Shown: in pieces, positions 1 through 8,160 of the stretch
Layout: each line of letters begins with the position of its first letter
How positions within the stretch are numbered: position 1 is the stretch's first letter
Source: Chthoniobacterales bacterium
GTDB taxonomy: Bacteria > Verrucomicrobiota > Verrucomicrobiia > Chthoniobacterales > UBA10450
DNA: 64,000 nucleotides
Assembly: GCA_003244145.1 (NCBI GenBank)
Contig: QHBM01000013.1
Location: 1 to 64,000 of the forward strand
Direction of reading: 5' to 3'
The notes under the pieces: generated by a model
The model's database searches: none
Seen by the model: the letters and a program-made list of their open reading frames with translations, nothing else
Told to the model about the DNA's origin: nothing
Position numbers and translations under genes: made by a program

Positions 1-719
1 GAATTCGGGATCGGACTTTTCTTCGGCCAGCGATAGCTCGTGACCGGTTTGAAGTTCGCGGAAACGCCCGACCCCGCCGGCAGCCGGTCGGAGTCCGAGC
101 CATCGGCGTCCACGTCCATGTCGGATTGCAATAGCACCGCGCGGCGCTTGCTCTCTGGGTGGCGCAATTGCAGCACCGTCTGGCAATCGTAGAAGTTGTG
201 GCGCGACATAAGTTGATCGAGCCGGACCAGGTTCTCCCGGAGATTCCTCAACTTCGTATCGTAAAGCTCCTTGAAAAAAGGCGAGACGGAATCCGGCGTG
301 AGCATGGCGCTAAGACCAGGCAGCAGCCGCGGCAATTCCGGGCTGACCTTGGCCAGCTCTTCGATGCTCGCGTTCGGCGCCGGCACCCGTGCGTGCAATT
401 TCAATTCCAGGACATAGCTCTGGGGATCGACGCGTTCGTCGGAGGCCGCCCCGCCCGGGACCGGATCGACCGCGGCATGGACGGTGATCCCGCTAAAAAG
501 ACGCGAGGTATCGAGCTTTCCGGTGATGACCGGCACCTTCGGCGATGAAGCCGGCGTGGGCGTTTTCTCCGGGATTTCGATCTCGATCGGCGTGGTCGGT
601 TCGAGCTGCGCGCGATGCCATTTCTCGAGGGAAATCCAGCGGAGGACGATGGCCGAGAGCACGGCCAAGAGCAAAAGGATCGCGAAAAAACGCAACGTCC
701 TCAGACGAAATTTTCGCAC
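1..719 (-). CDS. GH75 chitosanase-like secreted protein, partial
   Basis: A minus-strand frame is open from a GTG at 719 through the left edge; about 239 codons are visible and the 3' end lies outside the window. The N-terminus is basic, followed by one hydrophobic helix (about residues 10-27) that is a signal peptide or anchor, then a Pro/Thr-rich linker. Near the edge is the acidic motif DMDVDADGSDSD followed by KPVTSY. I recall this pattern from fungal-type chitosanases of glycoside hydrolase family 75, where a catalytic Asp sits in a DxDxDG segment; that is family memory, not a search result. The gene lies 8 bp behind the TMEM14-like gene, so it is probably co-transcribed. The GTG has no clear ribosome binding site. 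The GH75 call is moderate; that it is a secreted or anchored enzyme is safer. Confidence 0.5.
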   Translation of the reverse strand, partial: MRKFRLRTLRFFAILLLLAVLSAIVLRWISLEKWHRAQLEPTTPIEIEIPEKTPTPASSPKVPVITGKLDTSRLFSGITVHAAVDPVPGGAASDERVDPQSYVLELKLHARVPAPNASIEELAKVSPELPRLLPGLSAMLTPDSVSPFFKELYDTKLRNLRENLVRLDQLMSRHNFYDCQTVLQLRHPESKRRAVLLQSDMDVDADGSDSDRLPAGSGVSANFKPVTSYRWPKKSPIPN

Positions 720-727
720 GCCAGCGA

Positions 728-1063
728 TTACTTTTTGATCCAGGCGACGATCGCCAGGATAACGCCGATCACGCTCAAGACCGACATCAGCCCAGCCGGC
801 ATGACCTGCCCTGTTTTCATGAAGGCGGGAATGAACCGCCCGGCGAGGAGGATTGAAACGACGGCGGCGATCCCGAGCCCAACGGCGAGGTTCGTGGGCA
901 AGAGGAAGGCGGCGACGATGAGAAGAATTCCCGAAATAGAGCCGGCGATGATCGAGGCTGTGCTGCCGGCTTTGACGAAACCGATTACGCCGCCCACGAT
1001 CGTGAGCAGGCCGAAAATGATGAAATAGATTTTAGCCGGTCCGAGCATAAGAGGCGTCGGCAT
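728..1063 (-). CDS. TMEM14 (UPF0136)-like small membrane protein
   Basis: This 111-residue protein has four hydrophobic segments and almost no soluble part. Two segments match the TMEM14 pattern: GGVIGFVKAGS near residue 24, and a GRF...TGQVMPAG stretch near residue 75, like the G-x-RF...SGK-x-MPAG block of eukaryotic and bacterial members. The family is inner-membrane and its bacterial role is not established. I chose the ATG at 1063; a second ATG at 1048 would remove five residues. The longer reading frame to 1462 overlaps a plus-strand gene and its extra residues are unlike the family. It probably leads an operon with the GH75-like gene. Confidence 0.75.
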   Translation of the reverse strand: MPTPLMLGPAKIYFIIFGLLTIVGGVIGFVKAGSTASIIAGSISGILLIVAAFLLPTNLAVGLGIAAVVSILLAGRFIPAFMKTGQVMPAGLMSVLSVIGVILAIVAWIKK

Positions 1064-1156
1064 TGGTACGCCATCCGGGAGGCGGTGTCCAGTTGAGCCG
1101 CTGGAATGACAGATCGTGCTTGCGATCCTGGGCCGTCGAAACCACACTGGCGCGCA

Positions 1157-1483
1157 ATGAGGCAGCGTTTCAGCGACCGGACCGTGCTCGCGCTTCGAGC
1201 GATTGCCGCCGGCGCCTTTGTCGCAGCGTTTCTGCTTACGCTCGCTCTCTCCGCCTTTCCGCAACTGCACGAACGCCTGCACCAGGCCAGCTCCAGCGCG
1301 AACCACGAATGCGCGGTGACCTTGCTCTCTTCGGGCAATTACCAGCACACTCCCACCGACACGATCGCGATCGTTCCGCCGCCAGCCCGGCTCGCGTCGC
1401 CGTTCGTCAACGGCCATTTTCAACTCGTCAGCCCGCGCCTCGAATTCTCTCTGCTCGAGCACGCGCCGCCGGCGCTTTCCTGA
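1157..1483 (+). CDS. Small His/Cys-containing membrane or secreted protein
   Basis: A 108-residue protein with a basic N-terminus and one strong hydrophobic helix (about residues 10-33). The segment after it contains several His and one Cys (HERLH, ANHEC, YQH). This resembles small metal-responsive proteins of the DUF2946 kind, which lie near metal uptake genes; I infer possible metal binding and cannot prove the family. It is the first gene of the plus-strand run leading to the porin, binding protein and permease of a metal uptake cassette, 135 bp ahead of the porin. The ATG at 1157 is preferred over one at 1106 because the hydrophobic segment then sits at the N-terminus. Confidence 0.6.
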   Translation: MRQRFSDRTVLALRAIAAGAFVAAFLLTLALSAFPQLHERLHQASSSANHECAVTLLSSGNYQHTPTDTIAIVPPPARLASPFVNGHFQLVSPRLEFSLLEHAPPALS

Positions 1484-1618
1484 CCATTGGGTGTTCCGCT
1501 TCGGCGGACAGTGGCCTCCGCGCGTTCCGCCGGCTGCTGATCCAATGCGCGCCGAACGCGAAGAGTCCGTTCAGAAATTTTGTCGGGCGAAAACGACCCG
1601 ATCCAATCAGGAAAGTAC

Positions 1619-3217
1619 ATGAAAAATTTTGTTAAGGTGGCGTTCACCTGTTGCGCGATGACACGCGCGTTCGCCTACGCCGCGGAGCCTCCAGCGCCGC
1701 CGTCCACTACTTCTACGCCCGCCTCAGCCGCTGAATTCGAAGCGTTGCGTCAGCAAGTCCAGTCGCTGACCACGCTGGTGCAAACGCTCCAACAGCAGAT
1801 GAAAGATCAGCAGGCCGCAACGGAAAAAAATAATTCCACCGCGCCTACTCTGCCGCAGAACCCGGAACCCGAAACCGCCGCGACGACTTCCAGTTCGCCC
1901 GCGCCCGCGACCACCACGACGGCCCCGCTCTTTCCGACGACCGATAGCGCAGTCGTCGCTTCCGCGCCGTCCGTGAACGCGAATGGCACCGCGACCGGCG
2001 CCTTCCCCACCACGGATGCGTCCGTCACCACGACTTCAGCGACTTCGGACACCGGCTCTCCCTTGACCCAGCCGATCCCGATCACCGGGGGCGGAAACAA
2101 GAACTACATGAACATCTCCTTCGACGGATTATTCGCGCTGGCCGCTTCCACCGACCGCAATCTTGATCGCATCCAAGTCGGCGACCACGATCCGCAACAG
2201 CGCGGCTTCAATGCGCGCAACGCGGAAATCGCCATCGACGGCGCGGTCGACCCTTACTTCGAGGGTTTCGCGAACATTGTCCTGAAGCTCGACAACAACA
2301 ACCAAACCCAGATCGAGCTCGAAGAGGCGTTCCTGCAAACAACGAGTCTGCCTTATGGTTTGCAGATCAAGGCCGGGCAATTCTTCGACGCCTTCGGCCG
2401 CATCAATCCCACACACCCGCACACCTGGGAGTTTGCGGATTCTCCGCTCGTGAATGGGCGCTTGCTCGGCCCCGATGGATTGCGCGGCGTCGGCGCGCAA
2501 ATCGCGTGGACGGTTCCCGTTCCCTGGTATTCGCAAGTCATCTTCGCCGTGAAAAACGGCCGCGGAGGTACCGCCTATTCCTTTCGTAATCCGGGCGACG
2601 CCGGAGTTTTCTACGGACGGATGACGGACGATCGTGAGATGCGGGGCCTGCGCGATTTTCTCTATGTGCCGCGCTGGGAGAATTCGTTTAATCTCAGCGA
2701 GACGCAGACTGTGCTTATTGGGGCTTCAGGCGCGTTCGGCTCGAATGAAACCGGCGCGCATACGCACACCCAGATCTACGGAGGCGATTTCCTTTACAAA
2801 TGGAAGAGCGCGCGCGCCGAGGGCGGATTCCCGTTTGTGAAATGGCAAACGGAGGCGATGTATCGGCGCTTCGAGGCCGGGCGCGGCCTGGATGACACCT
2901 TCCCGATCAGCGAAACGTTTCACGATTGGGGGGCGTATTCACAAGTGCTCTGGGGTTTCAAGAAAGGCTGGGTCGCGGGCCTTCGCGGCGATTACCTGCA
3001 TATGACTGAGTCGCTTTTCACCGATGACTTCGCTCGCCAATCGCGATCGCGCATTTCGGCGAACCTGACCTGGTACCCGACGGAATTTTCCAAGATCCGC
3101 TTGCAGTACAACCACGATTTTCTGGAGGAGAATGCATTTCTCGCGGGTCGCGACGTCGATTCCCTCTTCGTCCAATTCGAATTCATTCTCGGCGCCCACG
3201 GCGCTCACAAATTTTAA
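1619..3217 (+). CDS. Coiled-coil outer-membrane porin, metal-cassette associated
   Basis: A 532-residue precursor. A signal peptide ends near AYAAEP, then a short coiled coil (about residues 35-65, heptads rich in Leu and Gln), a low-complexity Ala/Thr/Pro/Ser linker to about residue 160, and a long C-terminal domain with alternating aromatic and hydrophobic strands ending in Lys-Phe, typical of an outer-membrane beta-barrel. Coiled-coil-plus-barrel porins are common in Gram-negatives; the linker may span the periplasm or bind peptidoglycan. The ATG at 1619 has a good ribosome site (AGGAAAG at 1608-1614), better than the ATG at 1580. It lies 4 bp ahead of the metal-binding lipoprotein-like gene, so it probably carries metal or a chelate across the outer membrane. 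Substrate is inferred from context. Confidence 0.75.
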   Translation: MKNFVKVAFTCCAMTRAFAYAAEPPAPPSTTSTPASAAEFEALRQQVQSLTTLVQTLQQQMKDQQAATEKNNSTAPTLPQNPEPETAATTSSSPAPATTTTAPLFPTTDSAVVASAPSVNANGTATGAFPTTDASVTTTSATSDTGSPLTQPIPITGGGNKNYMNISFDGLFALAASTDRNLDRIQVGDHDPQQRGFNARNAEIAIDGAVDPYFEGFANIVLKLDNNNQTQIELEEAFLQTTSLPYGLQIKAGQFFDAFGRINPTHPHTWEFADSPLVNGRLLGPDGLRGVGAQIAWTVPVPWYSQVIFAVKNGRGGTAYSFRNPGDAGVFYGRMTDDREMRGLRDFLYVPRWENSFNLSETQTVLIGASGAFGSNETGAHTHTQIYGGDFLYKWKSARAEGGFPFVKWQTEAMYRRFEAGRGLDDTFPISETFHDWGAYSQVLWGFKKGWVAGLRGDYLHMTESLFTDDFARQSRSRISANLTWYPTEFSKIRLQYNHDFLEENAFLAGRDVDSLFVQFEFILGAHGAHKF

Positions 3218-3221
3218 ACAT

Positions 3222-4127
3222 ATGAAAACCAAACTTCTTCTTGTTCTCGGCGCGATCTTTGCCGCACTAATCCTGCCCGCTCACGCGAAGCTCAAAGTCG
3301 TCGCCACGCTGCCGGATTTTGCTTCGCTCGCCCGTGACATCGGCGGCGACAATGTTGAGGTCAGCGCAATGGCGAAGCCGACGGAGGATCCCCACTTCGT
3401 GGACGCGCGTCCGAGCTTTGTTGTGCAGTTGCGCAGCGCCGATGTCCTGATCGATGGCGGCGCGGAACTCGAGCTCGGCTGGCTGCCGCCGCTTCTGCAA
3501 AATGCGCGTAACCCGAAAATCGAAGTCGGCAAACCGGGGCGCGTCCAAGCGTCCCAAGGCGTCCGCCTGATGAACGTGCCCGCGAACGTGACTCGCGCCG
3601 CTGGAGATGTTCACGCCTTGGGCAATCCGCATTTCATGACCGATCCGATCATCGCCAAGACGGTAGCGCTTCACATTGCCCAATCCTTCTCCGCGTTGGA
3701 CGCGCCGAACGCGGCGACGTACGACGCGAACTACAAGAAGTTCGAGGCCGCCATTAACGCCAAACTCCAGGAATGGGGCACGGCGATGCTGCCGTTTAAA
3801 GGACAAAGCGTCGTCGCCTATCACGACTCCTGGGTTTACTTCGCGCATCGCTTCGGCCTGAACATCGACATCTTCCTCGAACCGAAACCCGGCATTCCGC
3901 CATCGCCTTCGCACCTCGCGGAAGTGATCGAGAAAATGAAAGCGCAGAAGATCAAGGCCATCATCGTCGAGCCGTTTCACGATCGAAAGATTGCCGAGAA
4001 AGTCGCCAGCTCGACCGGCGCGAAAGTGGTCGATTTCGCGCAATACCCGGGTGCGCTTCCGAGCACGGATTCGTATGTAAAACTGATCGACGCCCTGGTT
4101 TCGCGGCTCTCCGCCGCCATGAAATAA
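3222..4127 (+). CDS. Metal ABC transporter substrate-binding protein (TroA/ZnuA family)
   Basis: A 301-residue periplasmic protein with a clear signal peptide (cleavage near AHA-K23). Ligand residues line up with the TroA type: His58 (in EDPHF), His137 (in GNPHF), His201 (in YHDSW) and Asp271 (in VVDFAQ). The family binds Zn, Mn or Fe and passes it to a membrane permease. The His-rich loop of classic ZnuA proteins is absent, so Mn or mixed specificity is possible. It lies 4 bp after the porin and 4 bp before the permease. The start at 3222 gives the signal peptide directly; the longer frame from 3132 runs inside the porin gene. Confidence 0.9.
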   Translation: MKTKLLLVLGAIFAALILPAHAKLKVVATLPDFASLARDIGGDNVEVSAMAKPTEDPHFVDARPSFVVQLRSADVLIDGGAELELGWLPPLLQNARNPKIEVGKPGRVQASQGVRLMNVPANVTRAAGDVHALGNPHFMTDPIIAKTVALHIAQSFSALDAPNAATYDANYKKFEAAINAKLQEWGTAMLPFKGQSVVAYHDSWVYFAHRFGLNIDIFLEPKPGIPPSPSHLAEVIEKMKAQKIKAIIVEPFHDRKIAEKVASSTGAKVVDFAQYPGALPSTDSYVKLIDALVSRLSAAMK

Positions 4128-4131
4128 GATC

Positions 4132-4968
4132 ATGTGGGACGTAATGTTTTGGCCCATCGTGGCCTGTGTTCTTCTGCCGTGGCTGCTCGTTTATCTCGGC
4201 CTTCATGTCGTGCAACGCGGCATCATCTTCATTGATATCGCCATGGCGCAAATGGCGTCGCTCGGCATCTGCGTCGCGTTGCTTTTCCGCGTAGATCTTC
4301 AGAGCCCGGCCACGTTTGCGATCGCGCTGAGCTTTACGCTGATAGGCGCGGCGATTTTCTCGGTCACGGGTAAACGAACGAGCCAGGTTCCGCAGGAAGC
4401 CGTGATCGGCATTGCCTACGTGGTGGCGGCGGCGGCGGCGGTTTTGTTGCTGAGCCGCGCGGCCGAAGGCGACGAGCAAATCAAACAGATGCTGGTTGGA
4501 AATATCCTGCTCGTCACACCGCTCGAAGTTTGGAAATGCTTCGGCCTCTTCGCCGCCGTCGGTGTGCTTCACTTCATTTTCCGAAAGAATTTCCTGCTCG
4601 TCTCCTACGATCGGGATGGCGCTTATGCAAAAGGGTTGCGGGTCCGCTGGTGGGACTTTTTCTTTTACGCTGCGTTCGGTCTCGTCGTCACCAGTTTCGT
4701 CCGGATCGCGGGCGTGCTTCTCGTCTTCAGCTATCTGATCGTGCCCGCGGTTTGCGGGATCAATCTGGCGGGTTCGCTCAGTCGGCGGCTCCTGGTCGGC
4801 TGGTTCATTGCCTTGATCGGCGGAGTGGGTGGCCTCTTCTTTTCGTTTTGGTGGGACTTGCCTTCCGGCGCCGCGATCGTTTGCACCTTCGGCGCATTAT
4901 TGATCGTGGTGTCGGCGATCTCGGTGCTCATACCCAAAAGGCCGACTCAGGCTCCGACGGAGTCGTAA
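4132..4968 (+). CDS. Metal ABC transporter permease (ZnuB/TroC family)
   Basis: A 278-residue membrane protein with about eight or nine hydrophobic segments, the usual length of metal-type ABC-3 permeases. Features include the AMAQMASLG stretch in an early helix and a conserved Gly-rich segment near residue 190. It forms the inner-membrane channel for the metal delivered by the binding protein just upstream. Such permeases need a cytoplasmic ATPase, yet none is encoded in this cluster or anywhere else in the window. The next gene, lysA, begins 3 bp after its stop and is probably co-transcribed although unrelated in function. Confidence 0.9.
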   Translation: MWDVMFWPIVACVLLPWLLVYLGLHVVQRGIIFIDIAMAQMASLGICVALLFRVDLQSPATFAIALSFTLIGAAIFSVTGKRTSQVPQEAVIGIAYVVAAAAAVLLLSRAAEGDEQIKQMLVGNILLVTPLEVWKCFGLFAAVGVLHFIFRKNFLLVSYDRDGAYAKGLRVRWWDFFFYAAFGLVVTSFVRIAGVLLVFSYLIVPAVCGINLAGSLSRRLLVGWFIALIGGVGGLFFSFWWDLPSGAAIVCTFGALLIVVSAISVLIPKRPTQAPTES

Positions 4969-4971
4969 ATC

Positions 4972-6270
4972 GTGCATTCATTCCGGTATCAGGACGGCAA
5001 ACTTTATTGCGAAGGCGTTGATCTCGAACGCGTCGCCGAGAACTATGGAACGCCGCTTTATGTTTACAGCGCGGGCACAGTTCTCGATCACTACCACCGG
5101 CTCGACTCGGCCCTGAGCGATCTCGACCACCTGATCTGCTACGCGGTCAAAGCCAACTCCAACCGCGCGATCCTCAAGCTGCTTTCCGAACAAGGTTCCG
5201 GCTTCGACATCGTCTCCGGTGGCGAACTCTTCCGCGTCCTGGCCGCCGGCGGCGATCCGCAACTCTGCACGTTCGCCGGAGTGGGCAAATCGCAGGAGGA
5301 AATCGAATACGCGCTCGATCAGCGTGTTCTCAGTTTCAACGTCGAGAGCGAAGCGGAGCTTGCCTACATCGACCGTATCGCGCGCGGCAAGAAGACGCGC
5401 GCGCCGATCGCGCTCCGGGTGAATCCCGACGTCGATGCCGGGACGCACAAGTATGTCTCGACCGGACGAAGCGAAAACAAATTCGGCATCGCCCTCGATC
5501 GGGTCGCGTCAGTTTACGAGCAGGCGGCGCGCATGCCGAATATCCTTATTCGCGGCGTGCAGATGCACATCGGCTCGCAGATCACTGACGCCGCGCCTTT
5601 CGCGGAGGCGATCGAGAAAGTCACGCCGCTGATTTTGGAATTGAAGGAGCGCTACGCCCTCGAATTTTTCAGCGTCGGCGGCGGCATCGGGATTGTTTAC
5701 GAATCATCCTTCGCCAGCGGCCGCGGCGATTGGTGGAGCGAAAAGGACCGCGTCGAAGCGACGACCACTCTGCCGCTGACGATTCACGATTATGCTGCGG
5801 CGATCCTGCCGCCGCTCCGCGCCATCGGACTTCGCGTCCTGCTCGAACCTGGGCGTTTGCTCGTCGGCAACGCCGGCGTCCTGCTCACACGCGTTCGATA
5901 CCTCAAACAAACCGAGCACAAGAAATTCGTTATCGTCGATGCGGGCATGAACGACCTCATCCGACCGGCGCTTTATCAAAGCTATCACGAGATCGTGCCC
6001 GTCCGGGAGCCGCGGGGCTCCTCACGCGAGCTGGTGGATGTAGTCGGGCCGGTCTGCGAGAGCGGCGATTTTTTTGCGCAGGATCGCGAGCTGCTGGCGA
6101 TGAAGCAGGGTGATCTCGCCGCGATCATGAGCGCGGGCGCGTATGGTTTTGTCATGGCCTCGAACTACAACTCGCGTCCGCTCCCGGCCGAAGCGCTGGT
6201 GCGCGGCGACCGCTTCTCGCTCATTCGTCAGCGCCAGACGATGGAAGATTTGGTGCGGGGAGAATGCTAA
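4972..6270 (+). CDS. lysA: Diaminopimelate decarboxylase
   Basis: A 432-residue fold-type III PLP enzyme that decarboxylates meso-diaminopimelate to L-lysine. The PLP lysine is K60 in YAVKANSN, the HIGSQ segment lies near residue 200, the Gly-rich phosphate loop SVGGGIG near 228, and the active-site Cys is C362 in GPVCESGD, all standard for LysA. A 20-25 residue insertion around residues 245-270 (SGRGDWWSEKD) is longer than in E. coli. The start is GTG, 3 bp after the permease stop; no in-frame ATG lies near the N-terminus. It acts in the cytoplasm. Confidence 0.95.
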   Translation: MHSFRYQDGKLYCEGVDLERVAENYGTPLYVYSAGTVLDHYHRLDSALSDLDHLICYAVKANSNRAILKLLSEQGSGFDIVSGGELFRVLAAGGDPQLCTFAGVGKSQEEIEYALDQRVLSFNVESEAELAYIDRIARGKKTRAPIALRVNPDVDAGTHKYVSTGRSENKFGIALDRVASVYEQAARMPNILIRGVQMHIGSQITDAAPFAEAIEKVTPLILELKERYALEFFSVGGGIGIVYESSFASGRGDWWSEKDRVEATTTLPLTIHDYAAAILPPLRAIGLRVLLEPGRLLVGNAGVLLTRVRYLKQTEHKKFVIVDAGMNDLIRPALYQSYHEIVPVREPRGSSRELVDVVGPVCESGDFFAQDRELLAMKQGDLAAIMSAGAYGFVMASNYNSRPLPAEALVRGDRFSLIRQRQTMEDLVRGEC

Positions 6271-6272
6271 AA

Positions 6273-6368
6273 TTCCTGCTCTTGCTCCTGATCGTGATCC
6301 CAATCTTTTAGATGGCACCGGCCCAAACCCCAAGGATCAAGAGCACCGATCAAGATCATGAGCAGGAA
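6273..6368. repeat. Imperfect inverted repeat made of hexamer units
   Basis: The left arm (6273-6307) reads as degenerate hexamers of the type CTGCTC, TTGCTC, CTGATC, GTGATC. The right arm (6332-6368) is its near reverse complement; the two share TTCCTGCTC at their outer ends and most later positions. The arms could pair over about 33 bp in DNA or in the transcript between lysA and the next gene. It may be an interspersed repeat, or act as a processing or termination structure; there is no strong T-tract. Confidence 0.6.
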
Positions 6369-6431
6369 GGGAATCCCGCGGATAGTTGCAACAAGTCCGA
6401 TTCCAGCATAAATACTGCTCCCACCCTTCTG

Positions 6432-7145
6432 ATGAAACGACTGCTTCCGATCCTGCTTCTTTTTGGCCTGCTTCTCGCGCAGCGCACCCAAGCCGCTCCT
6501 GCTCCCGTCGCGGGCGAATATGTTCTGCTCGTCGGCGGTCCTTCCCTGATGCAGTGGGAAAAATATAAAGGTCCCCAGGCGCACGATCATTGGTGGGCAA
6601 ATTTCGTCCGCGCCGCGCGCGTCCGGACTGAGCAGATCCGCGCCGCCGCCGGCCCCGACGCCAAGATCACCTGGCTGGTTTACAAACAGGGTTACATCGA
6701 TCGCGCCCAACAGGACAAACAGGATTTGATCGCCCTCATCGGCACCATTCGAGACAAGTACAATCTCAACCTGGTTTATTTCCACAACGGCGACGACGTC
6801 ATTAACTACCTCAACAGCGGCCAGCCGCGCGACACGTTCAAGATCGCGGACTTCGAATACTTCGGCCATTCCAACGCGAAGTGCTTCATGTTCGATTACA
6901 GCAGCAATATCGAGAGCGCGTGCAAATCGTGGCTGCACGAGAACGACGCGAAAAAAATCAACGGCCGGGTCTTCGCGCGAAATGCCTTTATCAAGAGCTA
7001 TGGCTGCCACACCGGCGAAAGCATGTCGCAAAAATGGCGCGCGGCTACCGGGACCCAGATGTGGGGCGTGGTCGGCAAGACCCAGTACATGACGAACGAA
7101 TTGCCGATGATCGTCGGCAAGGACGCCAAGTGGGTCAGCCGGTAG
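6432..7145 (+). CDS. Secreted protein of unknown function with possible His/Cys dyad
   Basis: A 237-residue protein with a signal peptide (cleavage near TQAAPA). The mature part alternates strands and helices and has two notable segments: EYFGHSN near residue 140 and SYGCHTGES near residue 190. In caspase-fold (clan CD) peptidases a His follows one strand and the catalytic Cys follows the next, which this spacing could match; this is inference only. The ATG at 6432 has a poor ribosome site but gives the signal peptide. Its 3' end overlaps the convergent pyrD gene by 11 bp. Function otherwise unknown. Confidence 0.75.
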   Translation: MKRLLPILLLFGLLLAQRTQAAPAPVAGEYVLLVGGPSLMQWEKYKGPQAHDHWWANFVRAARVRTEQIRAAAGPDAKITWLVYKQGYIDRAQQDKQDLIALIGTIRDKYNLNLVYFHNGDDVINYLNSGQPRDTFKIADFEYFGHSNAKCFMFDYSSNIESACKSWLHENDAKKINGRVFARNAFIKSYGCHTGESMSQKWRAATGTQMWGVVGKTQYMTNELPMIVGKDAKWVSR

Positions 7146-8160
7146 GTGGCAGACTTTCCCCGATCTCACGCACTAACCCCGGGCCTCGATAGACGTAGCC
7201 GGTGTAAACCTGAAGAAGCTGCGCGCCGGCTTCCAGTTTTTCGCGGGCACTCTCGGCGTCGAAAATTCCGCCGCTCGCGATCACGGGTAACCTCGACCTC
7301 GCGGTAATCGCGCGCACGAACTCGGTGGATTTGTTCCGCAACGGCGCGCCACTCAAGCCCCCCTGCTGATCGAGCGAAGATGGAATGCCGGCGTGATCCA
7401 GCGTCGTGTTCGTCGCGACGATGCCGGCGACCTCGTTTTGTTCGCAGGTCGCCAGCACTTGTTCCAGCTCGGACGGCGAAAGGTCGGGGGAAATTTTTAC
7501 CAGAACCGGCGTGCGACTCTGATTCTCTTGGCGAATGACGCGGAGCAATTCGGCGAGCGCATCGTGGCTTTGGAGCGAACGCAGGCCCGGCGTGTTCGGC
7601 GAGCTGACGTTGAGCACGACGTAGTCGGCGAACTCACGGAGGAGGCGAAACGAATAACGATAATCATCGGCCGCTTCCTCGAGCGGCGTGATTTTCGATT
7701 TGCCGATATTGATGCCGACCGGAATTCGCGGCCAGCGACCGTGTTCGCGCAGGTTGCGCAAACGGCCGGCGACGACATCCGCGCCGTCGTTGTTGAAGCC
7801 GAGCCGATTGATCAACGCGGTCTGTTCTGGATAACGAAAAATGCGCGGCCTGGGATTTCCGGGCTGCGCTTTCGCGGTGACGGTGCCGATCTCGACGAAG
7901 CCGAAACCGAGTGCCGCCCACGCGGGAATCGCGACGCCGTTCTTATCGAAGCCCGCGGCGAGCCCGATCGGGTTAGGGAACCAAAGGCCAAAGACGGTCT
8001 TCGGTTTTGCGATTGGTTGGAAAGAGCCGAGAGCGCGGAGTGCGAACGGAAACCGTGAGGCGAGGCGCAAGCTTCCGATCGCCAGATGATGCGCTGTCTC
8101 GGGGTCGAGCGAAAAGAGGACCGGCCTAACGAGGCGTTCGTAGGCATCGGCGGCGTTCAT
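7135..8160 (-). CDS. pyrD: Dihydroorotate dehydrogenase (quinone), class 2
   Basis: A 341-residue FMN enzyme that oxidises dihydroorotate to orotate with a membrane quinone in pyrimidine synthesis. Class 2 marks are the N-terminal helix segment (residues 1-45) and the motifs NPIGLAAGFDKNG near 60, EIGTVTAKAQPGNP near 85, NRLGFNNDG, NVSSPNTPGLR, and a C-terminal GGI...GA...VYTG FMN site. The start at 8160 is set by an ATGA overlap with the stop of mnmE; the reading frame extends four codons further upstream. It is the last gene of the GNAT-hisC-mnmE-pyrD run. Confidence 0.95.
   Translation of the reverse strand: MNAADAYERLVRPVLFSLDPETAHHLAIGSLRLASRFPFALRALGSFQPIAKPKTVFGLWFPNPIGLAAGFDKNGVAIPAWAALGFGFVEIGTVTAKAQPGNPRPRIFRYPEQTALINRLGFNNDGADVVAGRLRNLREHGRWPRIPVGINIGKSKITPLEEAADDYRYSFRLLREFADYVVLNVSSPNTPGLRSLQSHDALAELLRVIRQENQSRTPVLVKISPDLSPSELEQVLATCEQNEVAGIVATNTTLDHAGIPSSLDQQGGLSGAPLRNKSTEFVRAITARSRLPVIASGGIFDAESAREKLEAGAQLLQVYTGYVYRGPGLVREIGESLPPTG

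Noticed and set aside
3267-4157. Long minus-strand frame of 296 codons over the metal-binding protein gene
   Set aside because: It lies antisense to a well-supported TroA-type gene and its composition (Arg-rich, no family pattern) is that of a shadow frame.
7135-7145. Overlap of pyrD with the upstream secreted protein gene
   Set aside because: An 11-bp convergent 3' overlap is common and needs no special explanation.
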